Assembly (NCBI GenBank): GCA_002344075.1
Contig: DDTM01000079.1
Location: 1 to 22,598, forward strand
Direction: 5' to 3'
From: Bacteroidetes bacterium UBA2364
Lineage (GTDB): Bacteria > Bacteroidota > Rhodothermia > Rhodothermales > UBA2364
DNA length: 22,598 nucleotides
Made by a program: the position numbers and the translations under genes. A model generated the notes under the pieces. It had not been told where the DNA came from. It saw only the letters and a program-made list of their open reading frames with translations, and did no database searches. Below are positions 1 through 6,800 of this stretch, piece by piece (position 1 is the first letter of the stretch; each line of letters begins with the position of its first letter).

Positions 1-24
1 GTGGTATCCAAAATCCTCGATTAA
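1..24 (+). CDS. tuf: 3' end of elongation factor Tu gene (partial)
   Basis: Only the last seven codons and the TAA stop are in the window, reading VVSKILD in the frame starting at base 1. EF-Tu proteins typically end in a GAGVV-K/E-I-like tail, and tuf is the usual gene directly upstream of tRNA-Trp, secE and nusG in many bacteria. A clear intrinsic terminator follows 24 bases later. With seven residues the identification leans mostly on context; another gene with a similar tail cannot be excluded. Confidence 0.55.
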   Translation: MVSKILD

Positions 25-47
25 AACTGGTTGAAATGACTTTTGGA

Positions 48-76
48 GGGGTGAGGTAAATTTCACCCCTTTTTTT
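48..76 (+). terminator. Intrinsic terminator after tuf
   Basis: GGGGTGA (48-54) pairs perfectly with TCACCCC (63-69) around an 8-base loop, and a run of seven T follows at 70-76. This is a textbook Rho-independent terminator and separates the upstream gene from the tRNA-Trp/secE transcription unit. Confidence 0.9.
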
Positions 77-405
77 ATGGTTTAGCGCTTCGTCTTTCAA
101 TCTATGCTATGGTTGATATGAATGGAGGACAATTTTCGGGGACGCCAACGTTCAGTGACGGGCGCCTGTTGCTTGTATGCGGAGATCGTAGCTCAGCCAT
201 AACGAGTACGGTAGGGGCGCAATAGCACCAAATTGTACGCCTTATGCAAGGGGTATGGATCCTGCTTTAAGGACGGTCCAGCAGGTAGAGGGTCAAGAAT
301 AAGATGGTTTGTTGTAAAGAAACGAAAAAATTGTAATTTGCGTTTGGTGTGTTATAGGATATAAGCGGCTAACGTCTTATATTAACATTCTGCATAAAAA
401 TACCT
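77..405. other. Intergenic region upstream of tRNA-Trp, no assignable gene
   Basis: About 330 bases without a recognisable gene. It must contain the promoter for the tRNA-Trp/secE unit, because a terminator precedes it. Weak sigma-70-like candidates are TTGTAA (331-336) with TATAGG (353-358), or TTTGCG (338-343) with TATAAG (360-365), each spaced 16; neither is convincing. CCTGCT (261-266) pairs with AGCAGG (280-285). A 38-codon ATG frame at 109-225 has no recognisable motif or ribosome binding site. The text GTAGCTCAG at 188-196 resembles a tRNA D-arm but no tRNA folds there. Confidence 0.5.
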
Positions 406-476
406 ACCGGCGTAGTATAAGGGTAGTACAGCGGTCTCCAAAACCGTTAGTGTGGGTTCGAATCCTGCCGCCGGTG
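406..476 (+). tRNA. trnW: tRNA-Trp (anticodon CCA)
   Basis: A full cloverleaf folds: acceptor ACCGGCG (406-412) with CGCCGGT (469-475); D stem GTAT/GTAC (415-418/426-429); anticodon stem GCGGT/ACCGT (431-435/443-447) around loop CTCCAAA with anticodon CCA at 438-440; T stem 452-456/464-468 around TTCGAAT. The discriminator base is G476. The 3' CCA is not encoded and would be added after processing. It sits 24 bases before the preferred secE start, so tRNA and mRNA are probably cut from one transcript. Confidence 0.96.
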
Positions 477-500
477 CTACACCAAAATATGTTATCAGTT

Positions 501-692
501 ATGGAGCGCATACGCACCTATTTGCAAGAAGTATTAAAAGAACTTCAAAAAGTTAGCTGGCCAACACGTGAACAACTTATTGAGAGCACCATTGTGGTAA
601 CCGTTGCCATATTGTTGGTTTCTTTTTTAACGTTTGCAGCAGACTCGGTCATTAGCTTGATCTTAGAAAACTTTTATAAGTTTTTCTCCTGA
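501..692 (+). CDS. secE: Preprotein translocase subunit SecE
   Basis: SecE is the small essential subunit of the SecYEG protein-conducting channel in the cytoplasmic membrane, where it clamps SecY. The 63-residue product starts MERIRTYLQEVLKEL and carries the family signature KVSWPTREQL, followed by one transmembrane helix (about residues 30-55, VVTVAILLVSFLTF), the layout of short single-span SecE proteins. The start at 501 matches the usual family N-terminus; an in-frame ATG at 489 would add four residues, and frames further upstream run into the tRNA. No clear Shine-Dalgarno is visible. Position between tRNA-Trp and nusG is the classic one. Confidence 0.93.
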   Translation: MERIRTYLQEVLKELQKVSWPTREQLIESTIVVTVAILLVSFLTFAADSVISLILENFYKFFS

Positions 693-751
693 ATTCCGCA
701 AGACACCCTGTTTAGTAGATTGCCTCCCACAAGCGCAAAGAATTCTCCTGT

Positions 752-1309
752 ATGAAAGAATCCGCATCGAATATAAGCCGAAAGTGGTACGTTGTACGCA
801 CGTTTTCAGGTCACGAGAAGAAGGTGAAAGAAAACTTACTTTCCGAACTTCGGCGCTTGGGTATTGAAGACCGTGTTGGAGATGTGTTGATCCCAAATGA
901 GACCATTTTCGAGATGCGGGCGGGTAAAAAACGTACTCGCGAGAAAACCCTTTTTCCGGGTTATATATTCATCGAGGCGATTCTAGATAATGACCTGATT
1001 CACGTCATTACGGGTCTTGCATCGGTGGTTGGATTTCCAAACGTAGGGAAAGAGCCGACTCCTTTACGGCCTGAAGAGGTTTCTCGGATTTTAGGTAAAA
1101 TGAAAGAGGTGCGCGAAGCGGGAGAACAGCCCGAAATTCCCTTTAAAGCCGGGGATGCAGTAAAGGTAATAGATGGTCCCTTTAATAATTTCAGCGGCTT
1201 TGTGGAAGAAGTACACCCAGATAAAATGAAAGTGCGGGTTATGGTTTCTATTTTTGGCCGTAAAACGCCTCTTGAATTGGACTATCTTCAAATTGAACAT
1301 GAAGCATAG
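752..1309 (+). CDS. nusG: Transcription termination/antitermination protein NusG
   Basis: NusG binds the clamp of RNA polymerase across the cleft, raises processivity, and links transcription to Rho or to the ribosome. The 185-residue protein has the NGN domain (about residues 11-115, starting KWYVVRTFSGHEKKV and including FPGYIFIEA) and a C-terminal KOW domain (about 131-182) beginning FKAGDAVKVIDGPF and ending with VSIFGRKTPLELDYLQIE. Length is normal for a two-domain NusG, with no inserted domain. It follows secE by 59 bases and precedes the ribosomal protein genes, so it is probably part of the same transcript, although a separate promoter for rplK cannot be ruled out. Confidence 0.97.
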   Translation: MKESASNISRKWYVVRTFSGHEKKVKENLLSELRRLGIEDRVGDVLIPNETIFEMRAGKKRTREKTLFPGYIFIEAILDNDLIHVITGLASVVGFPNVGKEPTPLRPEEVSRILGKMKEVREAGEQPEIPFKAGDAVKVIDGPFNNFSGFVEEVHPDKMKVRVMVSIFGRKTPLELDYLQIEHEA

Positions 1310-1323
1310 ACTTCCTTAATAAC

Positions 1324-1335
1324 GGGGGAAACCCC
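1324..1335 (+). promoter_or_regulatory. Small GNRA hairpin in nusG-rplK gap
   Basis: GGGG (1324-1327) and CCCC (1332-1335) close a GAAA tetraloop. There is no following T-run, so it is not an intrinsic terminator. It lies 18 bases upstream of the L1-like element and could help fold that leader; function is unknown. Confidence 0.4.
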
Positions 1336-1352
1336 ATACCAATCACATTAAA

Positions 1353-1381
1353 TCGGGAGCCTTAACAGGCGTTTGTACCGA
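1353..1381 (+). promoter_or_regulatory. Putative ribosomal protein L1 binding leader of rplK
   Basis: TCGG (1353-1356) pairs with CCGA (1378-1381), and GCCT (1359-1362) pairs with AGGC (1367-1370) around the loop TAAC. The two stems are joined by an asymmetric internal loop, GA (1357-1358) facing the 7-base GTTTGTA (1371-1377). L1 is known to bind two helices joined by an asymmetric internal loop in 23S rRNA and in its own mRNA, with a conserved GGGAG strand, present here as CGGGAGCC. The element ends nine bases before the rplK ATG, so bound protein would block initiation. A near-identical fold precedes rplA. Confidence 0.6.
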
Positions 1382-1390
1382 AGTTGCACT

Positions 1391-1825
1391 ATGGCAAAAA
1401 AAATTGACGGCTACATTAAGCTGCAAGTAGCAGCCGGAAAAGCGAACCCAGCCCCACCTATCGGCCCTGCCCTCGGTCAAAAAGGGGTAAATATCATGGA
1501 ATTCTGTAAACAGTTTAATGCTGCTACACAGGACAAAGTGGGCTACGTGATTCCTGTTGTGATCACGGTGTTCAGTGACAAGTCTTTTACCTTTATTCTG
1601 AAAAGCCCTCCTGCACCTGTTCTGATTAAGAAGGCGGCAGGCATTGACTCGGGTGCTGCAGATCCACTGCGTAATAAAGTAGGTACGATTACTTGGGAAC
1701 AATGTCTCGAAATCGCCAAAACCAAAGAAAAAGACATGGGTGGCTCTAGCTTAGAAGCAAAAGCCAGACAGGTTGCGGGCACTGCCCGTTCGATGGGGGT
1801 GAATGTATCAGGTGTTCCGGAATAA
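1391..1825 (+). CDS. rplK: 50S ribosomal protein L11
   Basis: L11 sits at the GTPase-associated centre of the large subunit with L10 and L7/L12 and takes part in factor-dependent GTP hydrolysis. The 144-residue product begins MAKKIDGYIKLQVAAGKANP and contains PPIGPALGQKGVNIMEFC and the C-terminal 23S-binding domain with KTKEKDMGGSSLEAKARQVAGTARSMGV. The ATG at 1391 gives the normal family length and N-terminus; an upstream in-frame TTG lies inside the leader RNA element and is unlikely. It is paired with rplA 76 bases downstream, and a putative L1 site overlaps its translation initiation region. Confidence 0.97.
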   Translation: MAKKIDGYIKLQVAAGKANPAPPIGPALGQKGVNIMEFCKQFNAATQDKVGYVIPVVITVFSDKSFTFILKSPPAPVLIKKAAGIDSGAADPLRNKVGTITWEQCLEIAKTKEKDMGGSSLEAKARQVAGTARSMGVNVSGVPE

Positions 1826-1843
1826 GTATTGGTTTTATTCACT

Positions 1844-1886
1844 TGCGGGAGCCTAAATGCAATATGCAGGAGGCGCAAGAACCGCA
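1844..1886 (+). promoter_or_regulatory. Putative second L1 binding leader, before rplA
   Basis: TGCGG (1844-1848) pairs with CCGCA (1882-1886); GCCT (1851-1854) pairs with AGGC (1871-1874); TGCA/TGCA (1858-1861/1865-1868) extends the tip. The stems flank GA (1849-1850) opposite the 7-base GCAAGAA (1875-1881), the same asymmetric loop as before rplK, with the outer stem differing in sequence but kept paired. It ends 15 bases before the rplA ATG. The AGGAGG at 1868-1873 is inside the inner stem, too far upstream to be the rplA Shine-Dalgarno. Confidence 0.6.
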
Positions 1887-1901
1887 TAACCTGTCAAAAA
1901 A

Positions 1902-2609
1902 ATGGCAAAAAAAGGAAAACGTTATCAAAAAGCCTTGGAAGTGCTGGGTAACGTAGCAATGCCGGTTGGTCTAGAAAAGGCCATAGAACTGGTGAAACAA
2001 ACGGCAACCGCCAAGTTCGACGAATCTATTCGGGTGGATATTCGGTTGGGCGTTGACCCGCGCCATGCAGATCAAATGGTACGTGGCTCGGTCATGTTGC
2101 CGCATGGAACAGGGAAGACTGTTCGCATTCTCGTCTTGACCAAAGAAGGACTTTGGAACGATGCTAAAAATGCAGGTGCAGACTTTGTAGGATTGGATGA
2201 GTACATCCAGAAAATCCAGGAAGGGTGGACGGATGTGGATGTAGTGATTGCGACGCCCGACGTTATGCCACAATTGGGGCGGATTGCACGGATTTTGGGT
2301 CCAAGAGGCTTGATGCCCTCTCCTCGAACCGGAACCGTGACCAATGACGTGGTGGGTGCAGTTCAAGCTGCTAAAGCTGGTAAGGTTGACTTTCGGGTGG
2401 ATAAATTTGGAAATTTGCACACAGGGATCGGTAAAAAATCGTTCTCAAATGCTGCGCTGAAAGAAAATGCAGAAGCCTTTATCCGAGAAGTGATCCGCTT
2501 GCGTCCATCATCTTCCAAAGGCACTTACGTAAAGTCGGTAACGCTTTCTTCTACGATGGGTCCCGGTGTTGCGATAGACCGTAACGAAGCCGTCAACACC
2601 ATCCGTTAA
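1902..2609 (+). CDS. rplA: 50S ribosomal protein L1
   Basis: L1 forms the mobile L1 stalk that guides deacylated tRNA out of the E site, and in many bacteria it represses its own operon by binding mRNA. The 235-residue product begins MAKKGKRYQKALE and has the family core: TAKFDESIRVDIRLGVDPRHADQ, LPHGTGKTVRI, the domain II stretch ending GRIARILGPRGLMPSPRTGTV, and the closing TLSSTMGPGVAID. Length equals the usual 230-235. It is 30 bases upstream of rplJ. Two candidate L1 RNA sites lie upstream of rplK and of this gene, which fits autogenous control. Confidence 0.97.
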   Translation: MAKKGKRYQKALEVLGNVAMPVGLEKAIELVKQTATAKFDESIRVDIRLGVDPRHADQMVRGSVMLPHGTGKTVRILVLTKEGLWNDAKNAGADFVGLDEYIQKIQEGWTDVDVVIATPDVMPQLGRIARILGPRGLMPSPRTGTVTNDVVGAVQAAKAGKVDFRVDKFGNLHTGIGKKSFSNAALKENAEAFIREVIRLRPSSSKGTYVKSVTLSSTMGPGVAIDRNEAVNTIR

Positions 2610-2639
2610 TGTTAACCTGATCAACCGAGGAATTCAACT

Positions 2640-3155
2640 ATGAAAAAGGAACATAAAGCGGTCGTCATCGAGGAAATCACCGAGCGTCTAAAGAACTCGA
2701 ATGCGGTTTACCTTACGAGTTTTCAGGGAATGACCGTTTCCCAATCCAATGATTTGCGGGATAAATTTCGCGCTGCTGGCATCGAATTTAAGGTGCTAAA
2801 AAATACTTTTGTACGGCGTGCCATGGACAGTTTGGGCGGATACGAAGGGGTTTATACTTTCCTGAATGGCACAACGGCTGTCGCATTTACATCCGACCCT
2901 GCGGCTCCTGCACGTGTTTTAAAGGACTTCATCAAAACCAATGATAAGCTTCAATTTAAGGTCGCTTATGTAGATGGCGCGGTTTTTGAGAGTTCACATC
3001 TCGATGCCTTGACTACGCTCAAGTCGAAAGACGAGTTGATCGGTGAAATTGTTGGCTTATTGCTCTCGCCAATCACCAACGTGGTAGGTGCGTTGCAGTC
3101 GGGTGGCTCGAACATCATGGGCATCCTGAAAACGATTTCCGAAAAAGAAAACTAA
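2640..3155 (+). CDS. rplJ: 50S ribosomal protein L10
   Basis: L10 is the base of the L7/L12 stalk; its C-terminal helix binds L7/L12 dimers and its N-terminal domain binds 23S rRNA. The 171-residue product has the N-terminal signature NAVYLTSFQGMTVSQSNDLR and KVLKNTFVRRA, then a long C-terminal helix region (about 135-171). A GAGG at 2627-2630, nine bases before ATG, supports the start. The 30-base gap after rplA has no room for the long L10 leader known from enterobacteria, so any L10-(L12) feedback site would have to lie elsewhere, for example in the structured rplJ-rplL gap. Confidence 0.96.
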   Translation: MKKEHKAVVIEEITERLKNSNAVYLTSFQGMTVSQSNDLRDKFRAAGIEFKVLKNTFVRRAMDSLGGYEGVYTFLNGTTAVAFTSDPAAPARVLKDFIKTNDKLQFKVAYVDGAVFESSHLDALTTLKSKDELIGEIVGLLLSPITNVVGALQSGGSNIMGILKTISEKEN

Positions 3156-3160
3156 CCAAC

Positions 3161-3180
3161 GGGACGGGTTCGCCTGTCCT
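3161..3180 (+). promoter_or_regulatory. UUCG hairpin in rplJ-rplL gap
   Basis: GGACGGG (3162-3168) pairs with CCTGTCC (3173-3179) around a TTCG tetraloop, with one G-T pair and an outer G3161-T3180 wobble. No T-run follows, so termination is unlikely; it may be an RNA processing or stability element that helps raise rplL expression above rplJ. Confidence 0.55.
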
Positions 3181-3206
3181 AATTATAACCTTATAAACCT
3201 TAATTT

Positions 3207-3234
3207 GCCGGGTAGCGAAAGCAAAGACCCCGGC
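3207..3234 (+). promoter_or_regulatory. Hairpin abutting the rplL ribosome binding site
   Basis: GCCGGG (3207-3212) pairs perfectly with CCCGGC (3229-3234); inside, GC-GAAA-GC (3215-3222) forms a small GNRA hairpin. The stem ends one base before the AGGAG (3235-3239) that is the rplL Shine-Dalgarno, so it may present or mask that site. Function is inferred from position only. Confidence 0.5.
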
Positions 3235-3246
3235 AGGAGAAAGAAA

Positions 3247-3633
3247 ATGGCAGATTTAAAAGCCTTGGCTGAGCAGTTAGTCAGCCTTACAATCAAAGAA
3301 GCGAACGAACTTGCTCAGATTCTGGAAGCAGACTATGGCATTAAGCCAGCAGCAGCAGCGGTTGCGGTTGCGGGTCCTGCTGTTGCAGCCGAAGCAGCAC
3401 CAGTAGAAGAACAAACGGAATTTGATGTGATCCTCACGGGTCTCAAGCCAGATGCTAAGAAGGTTGAAGTGATCAAAGTTGTTCGTGGCGCGGTTAGCGG
3501 CCTCGGTCTGGCAGAAGCGAAAGCGTTGGTAGATCAAACCCCAAGCACGCTCAAGAGTGCCATCTCTAAAGGCGAAGCCGAAGAGCTGAAGAAAACCCTT
3601 GAAGCAGCAGGTGGTGTTGTTGAATTGAAATAA
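3247..3633 (+). CDS. rplL: 50S ribosomal protein L7/L12
   Basis: L7/L12 is the multicopy, flexible stalk protein that recruits EF-Tu, EF-G and other translational GTPases. The 128-residue product has the N-terminal dimerisation domain (about 1-33), an Ala/Val/Pro/Glu-rich hinge (about 36-57) and the globular C-terminal domain (58-128) with EFDVILTGLKPDAKKVEVIK and GLGLAEAKALVDQTPSTLK. The start at 3247 is set by AGGAG at 3235-3239, seven bases upstream, and by the family N-terminus; an extension to 3205 would read through the leader hairpin. It has the clearest ribosome binding site in this cluster, which fits its need for several copies per ribosome. Confidence 0.97.
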   Translation: MADLKALAEQLVSLTIKEANELAQILEADYGIKPAAAAVAVAGPAVAAEAAPVEEQTEFDVILTGLKPDAKKVEVIKVVRGAVSGLGLAEAKALVDQTPSTLKSAISKGEAEELKKTLEAAGGVVELK

Positions 3634-3687
3634 GGCATATGATTTGATACAGGATATTTTCGTACGTTCTTTATCAGCATAAGCTTC

Positions 3688-3736
3688 AGGCCGGCTCTGT
3701 TGTGGAGGAGAATTCTATCCCGCGGAGTCGGCTTTT
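3688..3736 (+). promoter_or_regulatory. Attenuator-like hairpin between rplL and rpoB
   Basis: Bases 3688-3697 (AGGCCGGCTC) pair with 3725-3734 (GAGTCGGCTT), with two G-T pairs, around a 27-base loop, and a short TTTT (3733-3736) follows. This looks like a leaky terminator. Enterobacteria place a partial terminator between rplL and rpoB to make fewer polymerase than stalk transcripts; the same logic is inferred here. Confidence 0.5.
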
Positions 3737-3751
3737 CCTGCGTAATACACC

Positions 3752-3779
3752 TGTTTAGGCGGAATGCCCGTCTTAAACA
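3752..3779 (+). promoter_or_regulatory. Second hairpin between rplL and rpoB
   Basis: TGTTTAGGCGG (3752-3762) pairs with CCG (3768-3770) plus CTTAAACA (3772-3779), with T3771 bulged and AATGC as the loop, giving 11 pairs. No T-run follows. It stands 69 bases before the rpoB start and might be a processing site. Confidence 0.45.
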
Positions 3780-3848
3780 ACACGATATCCTATTCATGGC
3801 ATTGGTGTCCTGCAATCACAGGTTATCAAAAATAGGGAGATGTTATCA

Positions 3849-6800
3849 ATGGCAGAAAACTCAACCATGTCGTTGAACGGTTTGAACACCCCCAAACGAA
3901 AGACGTTTGCACGGGTTCGGAATATTTTGGAATATCCGGACTTTTTGGATGTGCAGTTTCGCTCGTTCGAAGAGTTTGTTCAGGCTGATTGTGCCCCGGA
4001 AGACCGCAAGAATGCGGGTTTGCAGAAAGTGTTCCTTGAGCACTTTCCGATTCAAGACAGCCGGGAGCGCTCCATTTTGGAATTTATCCACTATTCATTA
4101 GACCCGCCCAAGCACACCATCGAGGAATGTATTGAGCAGGGTCTCACCTATGCGGTTCCGCTGAAGGCCCGCTTGCGCCTGTCTTCCAATGAAGACGAAG
4201 ACGAAGACGAGGCAGAAGAAGCCATCGAGTCTGAAGTGTATTTAGGCAATTTGCCTGCAATGACAAACCGCGCAACATTTATTATCAATGGCGCGGAGCG
4301 GGTTATTGTATCACAATTGCACCGCTCTCCGGGTGTATTCTTTGGCCAGTCTCAACACCCGAATGGAACTACTTTATATTCTGCCAGGGTCATCCCGTTT
4401 CGTGGATCGTGGGTAGAATTTACCACCGACGTGTCTAACCTGTTATGGGCATACATAGACCGTAAGAAAAAATTACCTGTTACGACGTTGTTACGGGCGC
4501 TGGGATTTTCGTCGGATGCCTCCATTCTTCGCTTGTTCGATCTTGCAGACGAAGTGTTATTGACCGACATGGCCTCTTTCTCCTCCTGTGTTGGGCGAAT
4601 GCTGGCTGCTGATATTGCTGTAGAAGGGAAAATCGAGGTGATAGACGAGGATACAGGAGAGGTGGTCTCGGAGAAAATTGAGCGCAGTATCTTAATTCCG
4701 GCGGATACGCAGTTGAAGGACAGCGATTTTGATGTGATCCGGAATTATGATATAGACCGAATTTACCTCCTGAAAGAGGATCAGTCTGAAGAAATTGATA
4801 AATCTTCTTTGCTGAAGACCTTGCGCAAAGATCCTACCACGAATGAAAAGCAAGCGCTGGAATACATCTATGAACAATTGCGTGGCAGCGAGGCGCCAGA
4901 TGAGGAAGCTGCCCGGACTGTTTTGGAGCGGTTATTCTTTTCTGAAAAGCGGTATGATTTGGGAGAAGTGGGTCGTTACCGGATCAATAGCCGTTTGAAG
5001 CAAGACATAGATCCCGATACGCTGGTACTGACTAAGGAAGATATTGTCTCGATCATACGAGAATTGTTGAATTTACAAAACAATCGTTCATCGGTGGATG
5101 ACATTGACCACCTCGGCAATCGCCGTGTGCGAACGGTTGGTGAGCAATTGGCAGCACAGTTTTCTTTGGGTCTTGCGCGGATGGCGCGGACCATAAAAGA
5201 GCGTATGAACTTGCGTGATGCCGAGAATTTTACCCCTCAAGATTTGGTGAATGCCCGGACGGTATCGAGTGTGATCAATACTTTCTTTGGGACAAACCAG
5301 CTGAGTCAGTTTATGGATCAGACCAATCCGCTGTCCGAACTGACGCACAAGCGGCGGATGTCGGCATTAGGCCCTGGTGGTCTGACGCGGGAACGTGCTG
5401 GTTTTGAGGTTCGTGATGTTCATTACACCCACTATGGCCGTTTGTGTCCGATTGAGACGCCTGAAGGTCCGAATATTGGTTTGATTTCTTCACTTTGTGT
5501 TCATGCACGGGTGAATGATTTTGGTTTTATCGAGACGCCGTATCGGATTGTTCGGGATGGGGTGGTTTCCGACGATATTGTGTATTTGACTGCTGAGCAA
5601 GAAGATAACGCCGTTATTGCTCAGGCCAATGCGCAAATTGATGAGACTGGTAACTTCTTGACAGAGTTTGTGAAGTGCCGGAAGTCGGGTGACTTTCCAC
5701 TGGAGCGACCAGCGGATATACAATACATGGATGTTGCGCCGAATCAGATTGTATCGCCTGCGGCGAGTTTGATTCCATTTTTGGAGCATGACGATGCGAA
5801 CCGTGCCTTGATGGGCTCGAACATGCAACGTCAGGCCGTACCTTTGCTCCGACCTAATTCTCCGATTGTAGGAACGGGCTTGGAAGAGCGAGTTGCGCGG
5901 GACTCGCGTGCTGTGATTGTGGCGGAAGGCAAAGGGGTTGTGAAGTTTGTGGATGCCACCCGCATTGTGGTGACGTATGAGCGAGAAGAAGAGGATGAGC
6001 AGGTTTCGTTCGAGAATTCGGATAAAACGTATCACCTCATCAAGTTTCTACGCACGAACCAAGACACCTGTCTAAACCAGCGTCCGATTGTGAAGGCGGG
6101 CCAATCGGTAGTCAAAGGGACGATCTTGGCGGATACCCAGTCAACCCAAAAGGGTGAATTGGCACTGGGCCAGAATGTTGTGGTAGCGTTCATGCCGTGG
6201 CGGGGTTATAACTTTGAAGACGCCATTGTGATATCGGAAAAAGTGGTTAGAGACGATATTTATACCTCTATTCACATTGAGCAGTTTGAATTGCAGGTTC
6301 GGGACACGAAGCGCGGCGAGGAAGAGCTTACCCGTGAAATTCCGAATATCTCGGAAGAAGCGACCAAAGATTTGGACGAACGCGGTATCATCCGCGTGGG
6401 CGCCGAGGTTAAAGCGGGGGATATTGTGGTGGGTAAGATTACCCCAAAAGGAGAGACCGACCCGACGCCCGAAGAAAAATTGTTGCGTGCCATTTTTGGT
6501 GATAAGGCGGGCGATGTAAAAGACGCCTCGCTGAAGGCCAGCCCTGGTATGAACGGTGTGGTCATCAGCACCAATCTGTTTTCACGTCGTAAAGCTGCCG
6601 ACGCAGTGGCCAAGAAGACAGAGCAGCAGCAGTTGGAAAAAATTGACACCCAAATGGATCGTGACCTAAGGAAACTGCAAAGTTCTTTCTTTAGTAAACT
6701 TTCTAAGTTGGTGGATGGAAAGACCTCTGGTGGGATTGAGCGCAAGACGGGTGAAGTTATCATTCCCAAAGGCGGACGCATTAGTATGTCGTCTCTGATG

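Noticed and set aside
188..196. tRNA D-arm-like text GTAGCTCAG
   Set aside because: No acceptor, anticodon or T stem can be folded around it; at most a chance match or a remnant.
331..365. Bacteroidota-type promoter (TTTG / TAnnTTTG) upstream of tRNA-Trp
   Set aside because: Only near matches are present (for example TAATTTG), one base short of the consensus; not called as a site.
450..500. Extended secE start at GTG 450
   Set aside because: The GTG is inside the tRNA-Trp T-arm region; the family N-terminus and length fit ATG 501 (or 489).
1373..1390. TTG start for rplK
   Set aside because: It lies in the loop of the leader RNA element and adds residues not found in L11; ATG 1391 fits.
2610..2639. 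Classical L10 leader before rplJ
   Set aside because: Only 30 bases separate rplA and rplJ and no kink-turn-like fold is visible.
3840..3848. ATG 3840 as the rpoB start
   Set aside because: The AGGGAG would directly touch this codon; ATG 3849 has proper nine-base spacing.
5490..6035. 181-codon minus-strand frame inside rpoB
   Set aside because: Antisense shadow of a conserved gene; composition and residues show no protein family.
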